Shown here: positions 24,769 to 33,866 of the stretch, piece after piece
Numbering within the stretch: the first letter of the stretch is position 1
Layout: each line of letters begins with the position of its first letter
Assembly (NCBI RefSeq): GCF_009741275.1
Contig: NZ_WOWS01000002.1
Coordinates: 496,001-560,000 of the forward strand
Reading direction: 5' to 3'
Length of the DNA stretch: 64,000 nucleotides
From: Winogradskyella endarachnes
GTDB taxonomy: Bacteria; Bacteroidota; Bacteroidia; Flavobacteriales; Flavobacteriaceae
Program-made: the position numbers and the translations under genes
The notes under the pieces: model-generated
Seen by the model: only the letters and a program-made list of their open reading frames with translations
Told to the model about the DNA's origin: nothing
Databases searched by the model: none

Positions 24769-25365
24769 TCATTTTTTAATTTTTATGGAATGTGCAGCAT
24801 TAATTTCTTGTTCTGCTTTATATAATTCTATTGCTTTTAAATAATTTTGAGCACCATTAACGCTTAAATCATGTACAAATCCATCTAACTCAGGATGGTT
24901 TAACTTAATCCAAGCAACAAGAGTTTCTACTTCTGTTGACCAAATTCCCCAATCTACATTACTGCAATTGACTTCTTCAACTCCAGAGATTTTTCCATTT
25001 TGAAATTGAAATCGATAACTACAAATCATTGGGTTATTCTTAAGAAATTGAAACTTTGAACAACTTTTAGAAACTGTAGCTATAAATTGTTGATTTTCAT
25101 TTTCTATGGCTACTAATTTATAGTTGGGCTTAAAAACAGAATCCCATTTAAAAAAATTGTAGAAACTTTTTGGTGTGTAATTAGTAATATAATCCCCATA
25201 TTTTGTGGTGAAGCTATCTGAGATTACTTGTTTTACTATTGGATAATTAGAAGTCTTAAAACCATTAAAATAGGCAGTGATAAGTTCGGTTTTTAATGGT
25301 TGTTTTTTGGTACAACTCACCAATAAAATAAGTAGAATAATTGTTGAAACACGCTTTGTTACCAT
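24769..25365 (-). CDS. lipoprotein of unknown function
   Basis: A 198-residue product starting with a lipoprotein signal (LLVSCTKKQ). The mature part begins as a helix plus aromatic-rich strands (YFNGFKTSNYPIVKQV), has cysteines at CSKFQF, ICSYRF and NCSNVDW and a helical end. I do not recognise a family; the opening resembles NTF2/SnoaL-like folds, which is a guess. It follows the LETM1-related gene by 12 nt and is probably co-transcribed with it. Its 3' end abuts the dead Fic gene. Confidence 0.7.
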   Translation of the reverse strand: MVTKRVSTIILLILLVSCTKKQPLKTELITAYFNGFKTSNYPIVKQVISDSFTTKYGDYITNYTPKSFYNFFKWDSVFKPNYKLVAIENENQQFIATVSKSCSKFQFLKNNPMICSYRFQFQNGKISGVEEVNCSNVDWGIWSTEVETLVAWIKLNHPELDGFVHDLSVNGAQNYLKAIELYKAEQEINAAHSIKIKK

Positions 25366-25377
25366 GAGAATTTTAGA

Positions 25378-26553
25378 TTAATCTTTATCTTCAATCCTGT
25401 TATCATCAAAGGCAGAAGGCAATAATTTTGGAATAAATTTTATAAAAAGTGGTAAAAGCAGCATACCACCAGGTAACATAAAAATGGCTAAACTTGGTAT
25501 AGATTTAAAAATGTCTAAGAGTTGTGTTTGAATCTTTTTCTGTTCTTCATCGGTAAGATTGCGTTGCGTAGATTGCGCTAAAAGCCACATTGCTTCTTTA
25601 CTTTCGGATAATTCTTTAATTAGTCGTTTGCTGTTTCGTGTAATTAATTTAGAAACAACTTTACTACTATTATCATAAAAACTCTGTGCCAAATTTTTAG
25701 AGCTCAAAAAAGCCACATCATCCTTATGTTCAGCATAAAACAAGTTAATATCATTTACAGATTTTGCAATAGTTTCACTGTCTAATTCTAAATCATTTTT
25801 TAAACGTACCAAAAACTCGCGTTCTTCAGAATCTACTACTTTGTCTGACCAAGAAGCCATACAAACCAAATCTACTACATATAATTTTTCAAAAGGTGTA
25901 TTAATAAAACCCACAGCAGCTTGGTAAGAGGGTAATTCAGAATTTTTGTGTCTTATAGAGCTTTCAAAGAGTTTAATAAGATTTTCATCGTATTCGGTCT
26001 TTTCAGATTTGTTATTTATAACTGAAAAAACAATAGTTTCTAAAGCAGATTCTAGATTGTTAACATAGGATCTTATGTTGTTTTCATCTTTTAAAAAACG
26101 TTGATATCCTAAAACATCTACAAACAAAAGGGCGTTAATTAAAAAGTAATTAAAGTTTTTAGTGATAAAATTATCATCAATATGAATGCGTTTATGTATC
26201 ATTTTTTCTAACAAACTATTTGGCGATTTATCACTAAATAATTCTTCAAAAAAAGAACGTTTTTGGTTACTAATAGCTTTATAATATTGTATTAAACTAT
26301 CTACAAAATTTTTTTGGGTTTGGGTTTTAGAATAGACAAAATAAAAAGCAAGTAAAAGGTTTATTTTACAGCGCTCTTCTTCAGTTAAATCAAAGGGTTT
26401 AACAATATCTAGAACAACATTAATATTACTACCATAAATGAATCCGGCTTTTTTTAAACGCATATAAAACTCGTATTCAACTGTTTCAGAATATTTTTTT
26501 TCTGAAAGGTCATCGAGTAATTTTTTTATCCAGCCATTAGCTGATGGATTCAT
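25378..26553 (-). CDS. LETM1-related biofilm-associated-type protein
   Basis: The 391-residue protein is mostly alpha-helical. It has a TerB/DnaJ-associated-like region (LVCMASWSDKVVDSEEREFLVRLK, about 225-250), and its last 45 residues carry a hydrophobic segment (SIPSLAIFMLPGGMLLLPLFIKFIP) that resembles the LETM1 membrane motif. Flavobacterial proteins with this arrangement are annotated as LETM1-related and linked to biofilm formation; that link is from memory. The C-terminal segment probably anchors it in the inner membrane, and the soluble region faces the cytoplasm. It heads a two-gene unit with the lipoprotein gene. Confidence 0.75.
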   Translation of the reverse strand: MNPSANGWIKKLLDDLSEKKYSETVEYEFYMRLKKAGFIYGSNINVVLDIVKPFDLTEEERCKINLLLAFYFVYSKTQTQKNFVDSLIQYYKAISNQKRSFFEELFSDKSPNSLLEKMIHKRIHIDDNFITKNFNYFLINALLFVDVLGYQRFLKDENNIRSYVNNLESALETIVFSVINNKSEKTEYDENLIKLFESSIRHKNSELPSYQAAVGFINTPFEKLYVVDLVCMASWSDKVVDSEEREFLVRLKNDLELDSETIAKSVNDINLFYAEHKDDVAFLSSKNLAQSFYDNSSKVVSKLITRNSKRLIKELSESKEAMWLLAQSTQRNLTDEEQKKIQTQLLDIFKSIPSLAIFMLPGGMLLLPLFIKFIPKLLPSAFDDNRIEDKD

Positions 26554-26698
26554 AACACTAATATTAAGATTGTAAAGTTAACTTATTATGCTAATAAATT
26601 ATTAAATTTTTTTTACCAAAAATTCAATCTATAGCGTTATTTATAAAAATAGAAAAATGCAACTTTTACGAAGTAATGCGGAGAGTAACCATTAAGTT

Positions 26699-27286
26699 TT
26701 ATATTGAGTTTATTTTGTTTTCAATTTCAAGTTTACATAATGTTTCAAACCGTGTACGTCTATTTTTTATAGTGTTAGAATTAGTGAGTAAAGACTGTCT
26801 AATTAGCCGTTCTAATGGTGTATTTACTATCGTTTGGTAGTATTTTACATCAATTTTACTTTTTCTGGCAAGAATTAAATATTCATTTTTAGAATTATTA
26901 ATGGCATTTTCATAACTAATCATAGCATTTACTTGGTTTATGGCTTTGCCTAAAGATGTTTGTGTTAAACCAATAGAATACTTATCTATTTGTTCTAATT
27001 TTTTTAAACAGGTTCTAGCGTATTTAATGACTTCAGGGTGGTATTGAAAATTTTTAATTTGATGAGGAAGCCAAGTAAAATAGTTAAAGTTAATTTCAAT
27101 TAATTCTTTTATAGAATACCCTTTAAATGGAGAAAAGTGCAATTTGCTATTTAACGCATAGATTTTGCCTTTAGGAATTCCTTTATCGTCTAAATTTGAA
27201 TTTACAAATGATGTGTCAAATTCTTTTTCTTGTAAAACTTCTAATAGGTAACCTTTTTCCTTTTTAGTTCTAAAAATAGATTCCAT
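26699..27286 (-). CDS. uncharacterised 195-residue soluble protein
   Basis: I do not recognise this protein. It has no signal peptide or membrane segment and is predicted mostly helical and basic, with LPHQIKNFQYHPEVIKYARTC and a Lys/Arg-rich end (NTIKNRRTRFETLCKLEIE). The central KSKIDVKYYQTIVNTPLERL could be a helix-turn-helix, but I see no standard match. A perfect 20-bp palindrome lies 54 nt upstream of its start, a natural place for an operator. It stands alone between the LETM1-related gene and the YceI gene. Confidence 0.6.
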   Translation of the reverse strand: MESIFRTKKEKGYLLEVLQEKEFDTSFVNSNLDDKGIPKGKIYALNSKLHFSPFKGYSIKELIEINFNYFTWLPHQIKNFQYHPEVIKYARTCLKKLEQIDKYSIGLTQTSLGKAINQVNAMISYENAINNSKNEYLILARKSKIDVKYYQTIVNTPLERLIRQSLLTNSNTIKNRRTRFETLCKLEIENKINSI

Positions 27287-27339
27287 AGCACAATTTGTAT
27301 TGATGTGCTGATAATTTAATTATAAAATAGATACAAGTA

Positions 27340-27359
27340 AATACGTAGATCTACGTATT
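27340..27359. promoter_or_regulatory. perfect 20-bp palindrome, possible operator
   Basis: AATACGTAGATCTACGTATT is its own reverse complement. It lies upstream of the 195-residue unknown gene and downstream of the YceI-gene terminator. It lacks a loop and a T-run adequate for a terminator on the minus strand, so a dimeric repressor site is more likely. Confidence 0.5.
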
Positions 27360-27365
27360 TTTACA

Positions 27366-27397
27366 AAAAAACCACTAAGAGGACTTAGTGGTTTTTT
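27366..27397 (-). terminator. terminator of the YceI-like gene
   Basis: AAAAAACCACTAAG and CTTAGTGGTTTTTT form a 14-bp stem with an AGGA loop. It follows the stop at 27426 on the minus strand. The A/T tracts could serve both strands. Confidence 0.85.
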
Positions 27398-27425
27398 ATT
27401 TTATAGAATATTATTTTTATAGAAA

Positions 27426-28055
27426 TTATTTATCTCGTAGATAAGTGTTAACTTCTATAGCAACGTCTTCCCATGTTTTACTTACACCATCGGAACCTTT
27501 ATGCAAATCAAAACAAACCTTGTTTAACGTAGCTAGCGCATCTAAAGCATTCCAATCCTTAAGATTCATGGTACCTTTCATAGTTACACGTCTTTCATCT
27601 ACAACTGAAACTTCTAACGGTAAATCTGCTGTAACTCCATTCATGGTAATTTTTGCAGAGTGCTTACCTTCAGCAAATTTTATTTTTCCTGTTAAAAATT
27701 CGGTGTCTAACATAGCACCAAAAAAGGATTCTTTAAGTTTAGCATCTCTAGAATCGTCTTTAGTAAATAAACTACTCACTGGTATTGAAAATTCAAGGTT
27801 ATGTAAAGCTTCTTCAACAGTTGCGCCTTCTTTTTCTTCAAAATTTAGAGTAGCAAATTCACCACCAACAGGTACTTTATCTGTAGTTTTATATGCTGTC
27901 CATTTTACTGAAGTAGCTTCTGGTTTAGCGATATATTTTACAGTGTTTTCTGTGGTTTCTTTAGCTTCGGTTGGCGTTTCTTTTTTCTCGTCTTTACAAG
28001 AGGTAATACCTAATGTAACAACAAATAGTAAGGATAAAAATTTTGTGCTTTTCAT
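27426..28055 (-). CDS. YceI-like lipoprotein
   Basis: The 209-residue lipoprotein signal ends ITSCKDEKK; the Lys-Asp-Glu just after the Cys resembles the surface-export signal of Bacteroidota lipoproteins. After a Thr/Glu-rich linker, residues 40-200 form a YceI-type lipocalin-like barrel: VKWTAYKTTDKVPVGGEF, LEFSIPVSSLFTKDDSRDAK and VTADLPLEVSVV. YceI proteins bind isoprenoid-like lipids; the ligand here is unknown. It is divergent from hemN, and the FNR-like box at 28141-28154 lies between them, nearer hemN. Confidence 0.88.
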   Translation of the reverse strand: MKSTKFLSLLFVVTLGITSCKDEKKETPTEAKETTENTVKYIAKPEATSVKWTAYKTTDKVPVGGEFATLNFEEKEGATVEEALHNLEFSIPVSSLFTKDDSRDAKLKESFFGAMLDTEFLTGKIKFAEGKHSAKITMNGVTADLPLEVSVVDERRVTMKGTMNLKDWNALDALATLNKVCFDLHKGSDGVSKTWEDVAIEVNTYLRDK

Positions 28056-28140
28056 GATTTTTTTTATTTAAGTAAAGTTAATCATATAAGGGCTTCTATG
28101 CAAGTGAGTGGTGCCTCTTAAGCTATTATTTTTAACCCGT

Positions 28141-28184
28141 ATGATAAATATCATATTTTAAAAGCTGACCTTCAACTAATTTTG
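28141..28184 (+). promoter_or_regulatory. FNR-like box and -7 element of hemN
   Basis: ATGATAAATATCAT (28141-28154) is a TGAYA-N2-TRTCA palindrome. TAATTTTG at 28177-28184 matches the -7 element. The box centre is 29.5 bases from the first T of the -7 element, equivalent to about -42, the usual activating position for Crp/Fnr proteins. The gene starts at 28202. Confidence 0.75.
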
Positions 28185-28201
28185 AGTCCTTTAAAATAGG
28201 T

Positions 28202-29566
28202 ATGAGTCAAGCATTAATACAGAAATATAATGTAGCAGGTCCTCGTTACACGAGTTACCCAACAGTTCCTTATTGGGATTTAGAAACATTTTCGTTGGAA
28301 GCATGGCAAACCTCATTAAAGCGTTCTTTTATAGAGAGTAACGCTGTGGAAGGTGTTAGCCTGTATATTCATTTACCGTTTTGCGAGAGTCTATGTACAT
28401 TTTGTGGCTGTCATAAACGAATTACAAAACGTCACGAGGTAGAATCTCCATATATAAAAGCACTTTTAAAGGAGTGGGATTTATATTGTGAATTATTAGG
28501 CCAAAAACCCAAAATTAAAGAATTGCATTTAGGAGGTGGCACACCTACGTTTTTCTCACCAGAACATCTTCATTTTTTAATTTCAGAATTATTAAACGTG
28601 GCCGAATTAGCACAAGGTTATGAATTTAGTTTTGAAGGACATCCTAATAATACCACAGAAACACATTTACAAACTTTATATGACCTAGGTTTTAGACGTG
28701 TTAGTTTTGGTGTACAAGATTATAATAATAAAGTACAGATAGCTATACATAGAATTCAGCCCTTTGAAAACGTTAAACAGGTTACAGACTTGGCTCGTAA
28801 AATTGGGTATACATCAGTTGGGCACGATATTATTTTTGGTTTACCCTTTCAATCTGAAGCTGATGTTATAGAAACCATAAGTAAAACCAAGGCGTTAATG
28901 CCAGATCGTATTGCTTTTTATAGCTATGCACATGTTCCTTGGATAAAAGGAAATGGTCAAAGAGGATTTAATGATACTGATTTACCAACCGCAGATTCAA
29001 AACGAAAACAATACGAAATAGGAAAACAATATCTTGAAACTGCAGGCTATATAGAAATTGGTATGGACCATTTTGCTTTAAAAACGGATTCACTTTACCA
29101 AGCCATGAAAAATGAAACACTACACCGTAACTTTATGGGTTATACTGCTTCTAAAACGCAAGCTATGATAGGGTTGGGAGTTTCTTCAATTAGCGATAGC
29201 TGGTATGGTTTTGCTCAAAACGTAAAATCTATAGAGGCTTATTATAATTTAATTGAAAAAAATATTATTCCTGTGTTTAAAGGTCATATTTTAAATACTG
29301 AAGATTTAATAATACGAAAACACATACTTAATCTTATGTGTAATTTTAAAACTGAGTGGACTAATAAAGATGCAATTTTTAATGATTTGCCTGAAGTTTT
29401 AATAAAGTTAAAGGAATTTGAATTAGATGGCTTACTTCAATTTGGAAATAAACAGGTTATTGTTACAGAGAAAGGAAAACCTTTTATAAGAAATATATGT
29501 ATGGCTTTTGATGTGCTTTTGCAACGAAAAAAGCCTGAAACAAAACTGTTTTCAATGACAATTTAA
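28202..29566 (+). CDS. hemN: oxygen-independent coproporphyrinogen III oxidase
   Basis: The 454-residue radical-SAM enzyme carries the CxxxCxxCxC cluster signature (Cys61, 65, 68 and 70 in HLPFCESLCTFCGC), the LHLGGGTPTF motif and the HemN C-terminal domain. It decarboxylates coproporphyrinogen III to protoporphyrinogen IX anaerobically, in the cytoplasm. The length matches HemN (about 450-460) rather than the shorter HemW. It is preceded by an FNR-like site, which fits induction at low oxygen, and by 42 nt precedes a universal stress protein gene, so the two are likely co-transcribed. The start ATG is at the expected HemN N-terminus. Confidence 0.95.
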   Translation: MSQALIQKYNVAGPRYTSYPTVPYWDLETFSLEAWQTSLKRSFIESNAVEGVSLYIHLPFCESLCTFCGCHKRITKRHEVESPYIKALLKEWDLYCELLGQKPKIKELHLGGGTPTFFSPEHLHFLISELLNVAELAQGYEFSFEGHPNNTTETHLQTLYDLGFRRVSFGVQDYNNKVQIAIHRIQPFENVKQVTDLARKIGYTSVGHDIIFGLPFQSEADVIETISKTKALMPDRIAFYSYAHVPWIKGNGQRGFNDTDLPTADSKRKQYEIGKQYLETAGYIEIGMDHFALKTDSLYQAMKNETLHRNFMGYTASKTQAMIGLGVSSISDSWYGFAQNVKSIEAYYNLIEKNIIPVFKGHILNTEDLIIRKHILNLMCNFKTEWTNKDAIFNDLPEVLIKLKEFELDGLLQFGNKQVIVTEKGKPFIRNICMAFDVLLQRKKPETKLFSMTI

Positions 29567-29608
29567 AAATGTTGAATAGTTGTCAATATTAAAATTAAAC
29601 TTAAAGAA

Positions 29609-30445
29609 ATGAAAAAAATAATAGTACCAATAGACTTTTCTGAACATTCCGAGTTTGCTTTAGAAGCAGCAGCTAATTTAGCACAAAAATATGGTTCGGA
29701 GCTTATAACTTTACATATGTTAGAACTGTCTCATGCTATAATATCAGCTAGCAGTGATTCTTTAACCCAAGAAGAATCTATTTATCATTTAAAATTAGCT
29801 GCACAAAAATTTGAAGACTTTTTAGATAAACCTTATTTAAAGGGTATAGAAATAACACCTATTGTAAAGAAGTTTAAAGTGTGGAGCGAAATAAACGATG
29901 TGGCTAAAGAAAATGACGCAAGTTTAATAGTAATGGGCTCGCAAGGTGCTAGTGGAATTAAGGAGGTTTTAGTGGGATCTAATACCGAAAAAGTGGTGAG
30001 GCACTCAGACATACCAGTATTAGTGATAAAGCACAATCCTATATTATTAGATTTTGAAAATATTGTATTTGCATGTGATTTTACAGAAGAAGCTATAACT
30101 CCTTATTTAAACGCCAAGATTACAGCAAAAAAACTTAAAGCTAAAATACACTTGGTTTATGTAAATTCTCCGGATGGAAACTTTAAAAGTTCTTCTGAAA
30201 TTGATAAAACTGTTGCTAATTTCTTAAAGAAAGCAGACGGAAATTTAGATAGTTTAAGTGCGGTAAATGTTGTTTGTGATTATTCTGTAGAAAAAGGTAT
30301 ACTAAATTTTGCAAATGTTATTGGAGCCGACTTAATTTCTATAGCAACACATGGTAGAACTGGTTTAGCGCATTTCTTTGAGGGAAGTATATCAGAGGAT
30401 ATTGCAAATCACTCAACATTACCAGTAATGACCTTTAGGATATAA
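29609..30445 (+). CDS. tandem universal stress protein
   Basis: The 278-residue product carries two Usp domains. The first (1-145) opens MKKIIVPIDFSEHSEFALEAA and has the ATP-loop GSQGASGIKEVLVGSNTEKV. The second (about 150-278) has a less complete start (IVFACDFTEEAI) but keeps THGRTGLAHFFEGSI. Usp proteins bind ATP or act as stress switches. Located 42 nt after hemN, it is probably induced at low oxygen along with haem synthesis. It is cytoplasmic. Confidence 0.92.
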   Translation: MKKIIVPIDFSEHSEFALEAAANLAQKYGSELITLHMLELSHAIISASSDSLTQEESIYHLKLAAQKFEDFLDKPYLKGIEITPIVKKFKVWSEINDVAKENDASLIVMGSQGASGIKEVLVGSNTEKVVRHSDIPVLVIKHNPILLDFENIVFACDFTEEAITPYLNAKITAKKLKAKIHLVYVNSPDGNFKSSSEIDKTVANFLKKADGNLDSLSAVNVVCDYSVEKGILNFANVIGADLISIATHGRTGLAHFFEGSISEDIANHSTLPVMTFRI

Positions 30446-30519
30446 ATTCACAATATTTAATGAATAGTACGATGTAAAAACGAATTTAGTTAGTGTTTAT
30501 TAGAAATTACATTGTATTA

Positions 30520-30552
30520 AAAACGCCAAAGACAACAGTCTTTGGCGTTTTA
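30520..30552. terminator. terminator between convergent genes
   Basis: AAAACGCCAAAGAC and GTCTTTGGCGTTTT pair around an AACA loop. It separates the universal stress gene from the outer-membrane-like gene. Confidence 0.85.
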
Positions 30553-30573
30553 TGTTATCAAACTAGGTTTATT

Positions 30574-31146
30574 TTAAAATGTATAACCGATTCTTAGATT
30601 TAGATTTAAGGCAATTAAATTGGTGTCTTTAATATATACATTACTCTCTTTTATAATGCGCGCATATCCCAAACCAATACCTGTTTCGTAGTTAATATGC
30701 TTGCCAATATGTCTACGAATTCCCCAAGTAGGTACAATTGACACATCACTTAAAAAGTTGGCGTAATCTGGAATATCACCAATAACTAAATCTGGATGAA
30801 AGGTGGTTTTAATTGATATAAAATTTCCGCTATTACCATCTATACGCTTAGATTTAGAGACTCTTTTGTTAAGATTGTAATACCATCTTGGTTCTATGGT
30901 TATAGCAGGTACTAAAACGAAAAAAGTACCACTACTAAAATTATCTCCAAAAGCACCAGCATCAAAACCTAATTCAGTTCTAAGCGCTATTGAATTAGAA
31001 AGTCTATTTTCATTATTAACCCAAATACCTAGAAAACCCGTTTGAATACTTAAAGAAGAATTTTCTACACTTGCATCTTGAATTTGTTGCGCGTTTGTAT
31101 TAAAAATAGTAGAAATTAGAATTGATAATAATAAGATGTTTTTCAT
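30574..31146 (-). CDS. outer-membrane beta-barrel-like protein
   Basis: A 190-residue product with a signal peptide ending FNTNAQQ. The remainder alternates hydrophobic and polar residues as in amphipathic strands, for example SIALRTELGFDAG and FFVLVPAITIEPRWYYNL. It ends in Phe (LRIGYTF), a barrel C-terminal signature. It is probably a small eight-stranded barrel in the outer membrane with unknown function. It lies beyond the cbb3 assembly genes and may be unrelated to them. Confidence 0.75.
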   Translation of the reverse strand: MKNILLLSILISTIFNTNAQQIQDASVENSSLSIQTGFLGIWVNNENRLSNSIALRTELGFDAGAFGDNFSSGTFFVLVPAITIEPRWYYNLNKRVSKSKRIDGNSGNFISIKTTFHPDLVIGDIPDYANFLSDVSIVPTWGIRRHIGKHINYETGIGLGYARIIKESNVYIKDTNLIALNLNLRIGYTF

Positions 31147-31211
31147 TTTAGATTGATTGATTAAGCTAATATAACAATAATCTTTTCAGAATGTAAAACA
31201 TGATGTCTTAT

Positions 31212-31913
31212 TTAGTGACACTCCATAGCACTGCTAGCAGTTTCAACAATTGGAGCAGGAGAGATGTATGGAATTCCTAAGCCTAAACCTCTAAGTATAA
31301 ATAGAAAACCAATAACTACGACAAAAACCGGAATTGCTTTTTGAATACGTTGTTTTATGGTACTATTGAGAAATTTACCCAAATAGATGGCAGTTGTCAT
31401 TAATGGTATTGTACCTAAGCCAAATAAAACCATATATATACTACCTTCTAATAAACTACCAGTTGCAATGGCACCAAATACTGCCATATACACTAAACCA
31501 CAAGGTAAAAAACCATTAAGAAAACCTATAGTTAAAAAAGTGTCAGCAGTTTTCTTTTTAAGAGCTTTACCCAATGAAGACTTTATTTTAGATATAAATT
31601 TATATAGTGGTTTTGAAAGGTTGTATTTACCGATGGTTTTATGTGGTAATAGAATAACTACTATCATTATTATTCCTATAACAATAGAGAGTTGTTGCTG
31701 TATACCAAACAAGTAAAAACTCTTTCCTAAGAGTCCAAAAACTAAACCAATAATACTATAGGCTAATAATCGGCCAAAATGATAAATGGCAATCTGACTT
31801 ACCTTTTTTAATGAGTTAGACCGGTTAACGGGTAGCATAAATGCAATTGGGCCACACATACCTACACAGTGTAAACTGCCTAATAATCCTAATATGAGCG
31901 CCGAAATAAGCAT
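31212..31913 (-). CDS. SafE/TauE-type membrane protein (CcoH-linked)
   Basis: A 233-residue protein with about six membrane helices. Landmarks include LGLLGSLHCVGMCGPIAFML, with a CxxxC pair that could bind a metal, and LNGFLPCGLVYMAVFGAIATG. This family is annotated as sulfite exporter TauE/SafE or urease-accessory UreH-like and regularly accompanies ccoG/ccoH. A copper supply or cofactor-assembly role for cbb3 oxidase is inferred from this context. It starts one nt after the ccoH stop and closes the cco cluster. Confidence 0.88.
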   Translation of the reverse strand: MLISALILGLLGSLHCVGMCGPIAFMLPVNRSNSLKKVSQIAIYHFGRLLAYSIIGLVFGLLGKSFYLFGIQQQLSIVIGIIMIVVILLPHKTIGKYNLSKPLYKFISKIKSSLGKALKKKTADTFLTIGFLNGFLPCGLVYMAVFGAIATGSLLEGSIYMVLFGLGTIPLMTTAIYLGKFLNSTIKQRIQKAIPVFVVVIGFLFILRGLGLGIPYISPAPIVETASSAMECH

Positions 31914-32360
31914 TTAATAATTGATATTTTCTTTAAATAGATACGTTTTTGTGTTATATTTCCAATCTATTTTAATGTTCCAACGACCATCCAACAAACG
32001 ATTGTCAGGTATGAGCAAATTATGGTTAGATAATGAAATTGGAGTTTCAAAATCTAATTGCTTGTTAGATGGTCTGTATAGGAACACTTTTCCTTCTATG
32101 TTATTATAATTTAAGTTTTTTGGAAATGAAATTAATATGCCTTCTTTAGTTTTTTTCCAAGTTACATCTGTAGTTAAAGATTTAGCATGTTGCTCTTTAT
32201 TAATATCATTTTGAAACTTTAGTTCTTGGCCATAATAGTCTTCTACAACCAAATCGTGATCATATTTTTGATTTGTACTCATGCTAATTACAAAATACAT
32301 TATAAATGAAATAAAACATACAAATGCAATGACTATAGCTGTTCCCCAATTTATTTTCAT
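31914..32360 (-). CDS. ccoH: CcoH/FixH-type assembly protein
   Basis: A 148-residue protein with one N-terminal membrane helix (INWGTAIVIAFVCFISFIMY) and a periplasmic domain containing a short DLVVEDYYGQELKFQ segment typical of FixH. It is thought to help mature or stabilise cbb3 oxidase. It lies between ccoG and the exporter gene, touching the latter's start. Confidence 0.88.
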   Translation of the reverse strand: MKINWGTAIVIAFVCFISFIMYFVISMSTNQKYDHDLVVEDYYGQELKFQNDINKEQHAKSLTTDVTWKKTKEGILISFPKNLNYNNIEGKVFLYRPSNKQLDFETPISLSNHNLLIPDNRLLDGRWNIKIDWKYNTKTYLFKENINY

Positions 32361-32420
32361 GTCTGTTAAAATATACTATTGTTTCTTATCCTAATTTTTT
32401 AATATAAAATATTGTCTTTA

Positions 32421-33845
32421 TTAATTAAAACTTCTCGGCCCTAGAAATGTTACAGAGGTAGTTTCAATTAATTCGTCTTTACTATAAAGGTCAATGATAA
32501 CTTCATTTTTGTCACCAGAAAGGTCAATTTGTTTTAATTCTATAAACAGAGTACCTTCTCCTATACCTTGGGCATCTACAGAAAATGTATCTGAAGTAGA
32601 AACCACATTTATTGTGCCTTCCCAACCTCTTAATTTGAAGGTTAAATCATTAATATCTTTAGTCGTTTTATTAACAAGTTTAAAAGTATATACGTTACTT
32701 ATTATACCATTTTCTTTATGCTCAAATAGTTGTCCTGGTAAACGTAATATCCTTGCTTCAACATCGCTTCTTAGTAATAACATGCCTGCTAAAACACCAA
32801 TTAAAATCGTTAGCACGGCAATGTAACCTTTCATACGAGCGGTTAATTTAAAAGGCTCTTTTTTCTCAATTTCGTTTTCACTTGCAAATCGAATGAGTCC
32901 TTTTGGAAGATTAATACTTTCCATAATATGATCGCACTCATCTATACATGCCGTACAATTTACACACTCTAATTGTGTACCGTTTCTAATGTCTATTCCT
33001 GTAGGACAAACGTTAACACATTGATTACAATCAATACAATCACCATATCCTAGAGCTTCTCGGTCTTCCTTTTTTCTAAATTTTTTTCGTCCGTTTTCTG
33101 CTTCACCACGTTTGTGGTCGTAAGCAACAACTATAGATTTATTATCTAGTAGAACACCTTGTAAACGACCATAAGGGCAAGCAATAATGCAAACTTGTTC
33201 TCTAAACCATGCAAAAACAAAATAGAAGACCGCTGTGAAAATGAGCAAAGGAATTAAGGTTCCTAAATGCGCCATTGGGCCTTCTGTTATATATCTTAAA
33301 AGTTTATCACTTCCTATTAAATAGGCTAAAAATATGTTTGCAATTAAAAATGAAATTATTAAGAAGATAAACCATTTAAGTGCTCGTTTTCTAATTTTTT
33401 CTGCATCCCATTTTTGTCGGTCTAATCGCATTTGTTTGTTACGATCGCCATCTATCCAATATTCTATTCGTCTAAAAACCATTTCTAAGAATATGGTTTG
33501 CGGACAAATCCAACCACAAAAAACACGTCCAAATCCTACTGTAAAAAGTGTGATAAATACAACACCAATTAGCATGGATAAAACAAAAAGATAAAAATCT
33601 TGCGGCCAAAACGGAAATCCAAATATATTAAACCGTCGTTCTAATATATTAAACATTAAAAATTGGTTACCATTTATTTTTATAAATGGAGATACAAATA
33701 AGAATGTTAAAAGAAAATAACTAACAATTTTACGTTTTTCATATAATGGACCAGATGGTTTTTTAGGAAAAATCCATTTTCGTTTACCTTCGTTATCAAT
33801 GGTAGCGATAGAATCTCTAAAAATTTCGTTTTCTGGTGTTTCCAT
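32421..33845 (-). CDS. ccoG: CcoG, ferredoxin-type assembly factor of cbb3 oxidase
   Basis: The 474-residue protein has several membrane helices, a NapH/CcoG-type CGWICPQTIFLE loop and two 4Fe-4S signatures (CIDCNQCVNVCPTGID and CVNCTACIDECDHI). The C-terminal Ig-like domain (about 370-474) is present. CcoG reduces Cu(II) for insertion into the oxidase. The length matches the family. It lies between ccoP and ccoH in a continuous minus-strand operon. Confidence 0.95.
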   Translation of the reverse strand: METPENEIFRDSIATIDNEGKRKWIFPKKPSGPLYEKRKIVSYFLLTFLFVSPFIKINGNQFLMFNILERRFNIFGFPFWPQDFYLFVLSMLIGVVFITLFTVGFGRVFCGWICPQTIFLEMVFRRIEYWIDGDRNKQMRLDRQKWDAEKIRKRALKWFIFLIISFLIANIFLAYLIGSDKLLRYITEGPMAHLGTLIPLLIFTAVFYFVFAWFREQVCIIACPYGRLQGVLLDNKSIVVAYDHKRGEAENGRKKFRKKEDREALGYGDCIDCNQCVNVCPTGIDIRNGTQLECVNCTACIDECDHIMESINLPKGLIRFASENEIEKKEPFKLTARMKGYIAVLTILIGVLAGMLLLRSDVEARILRLPGQLFEHKENGIISNVYTFKLVNKTTKDINDLTFKLRGWEGTINVVSTSDTFSVDAQGIGEGTLFIELKQIDLSGDKNEVIIDLYSKDELIETTSVTFLGPRSFN

Positions 33846-33866
33846 TTTATATTAAATAACTATTAG

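Noticed and set aside
27445..28071. 208-codon plus-strand frame opposite the YceI-like gene
   Set aside because: It mirrors the minus-strand gene, which has a lipoprotein signal, family motifs and a terminator. The plus translation has no recognisable features.
29560..29608. Possible FNR half-site (TTGTCAAT) before the universal stress gene
   Set aside because: The partner half is offset by one base from the consensus spacing, and hemN upstream already supplies a regulated promoter.
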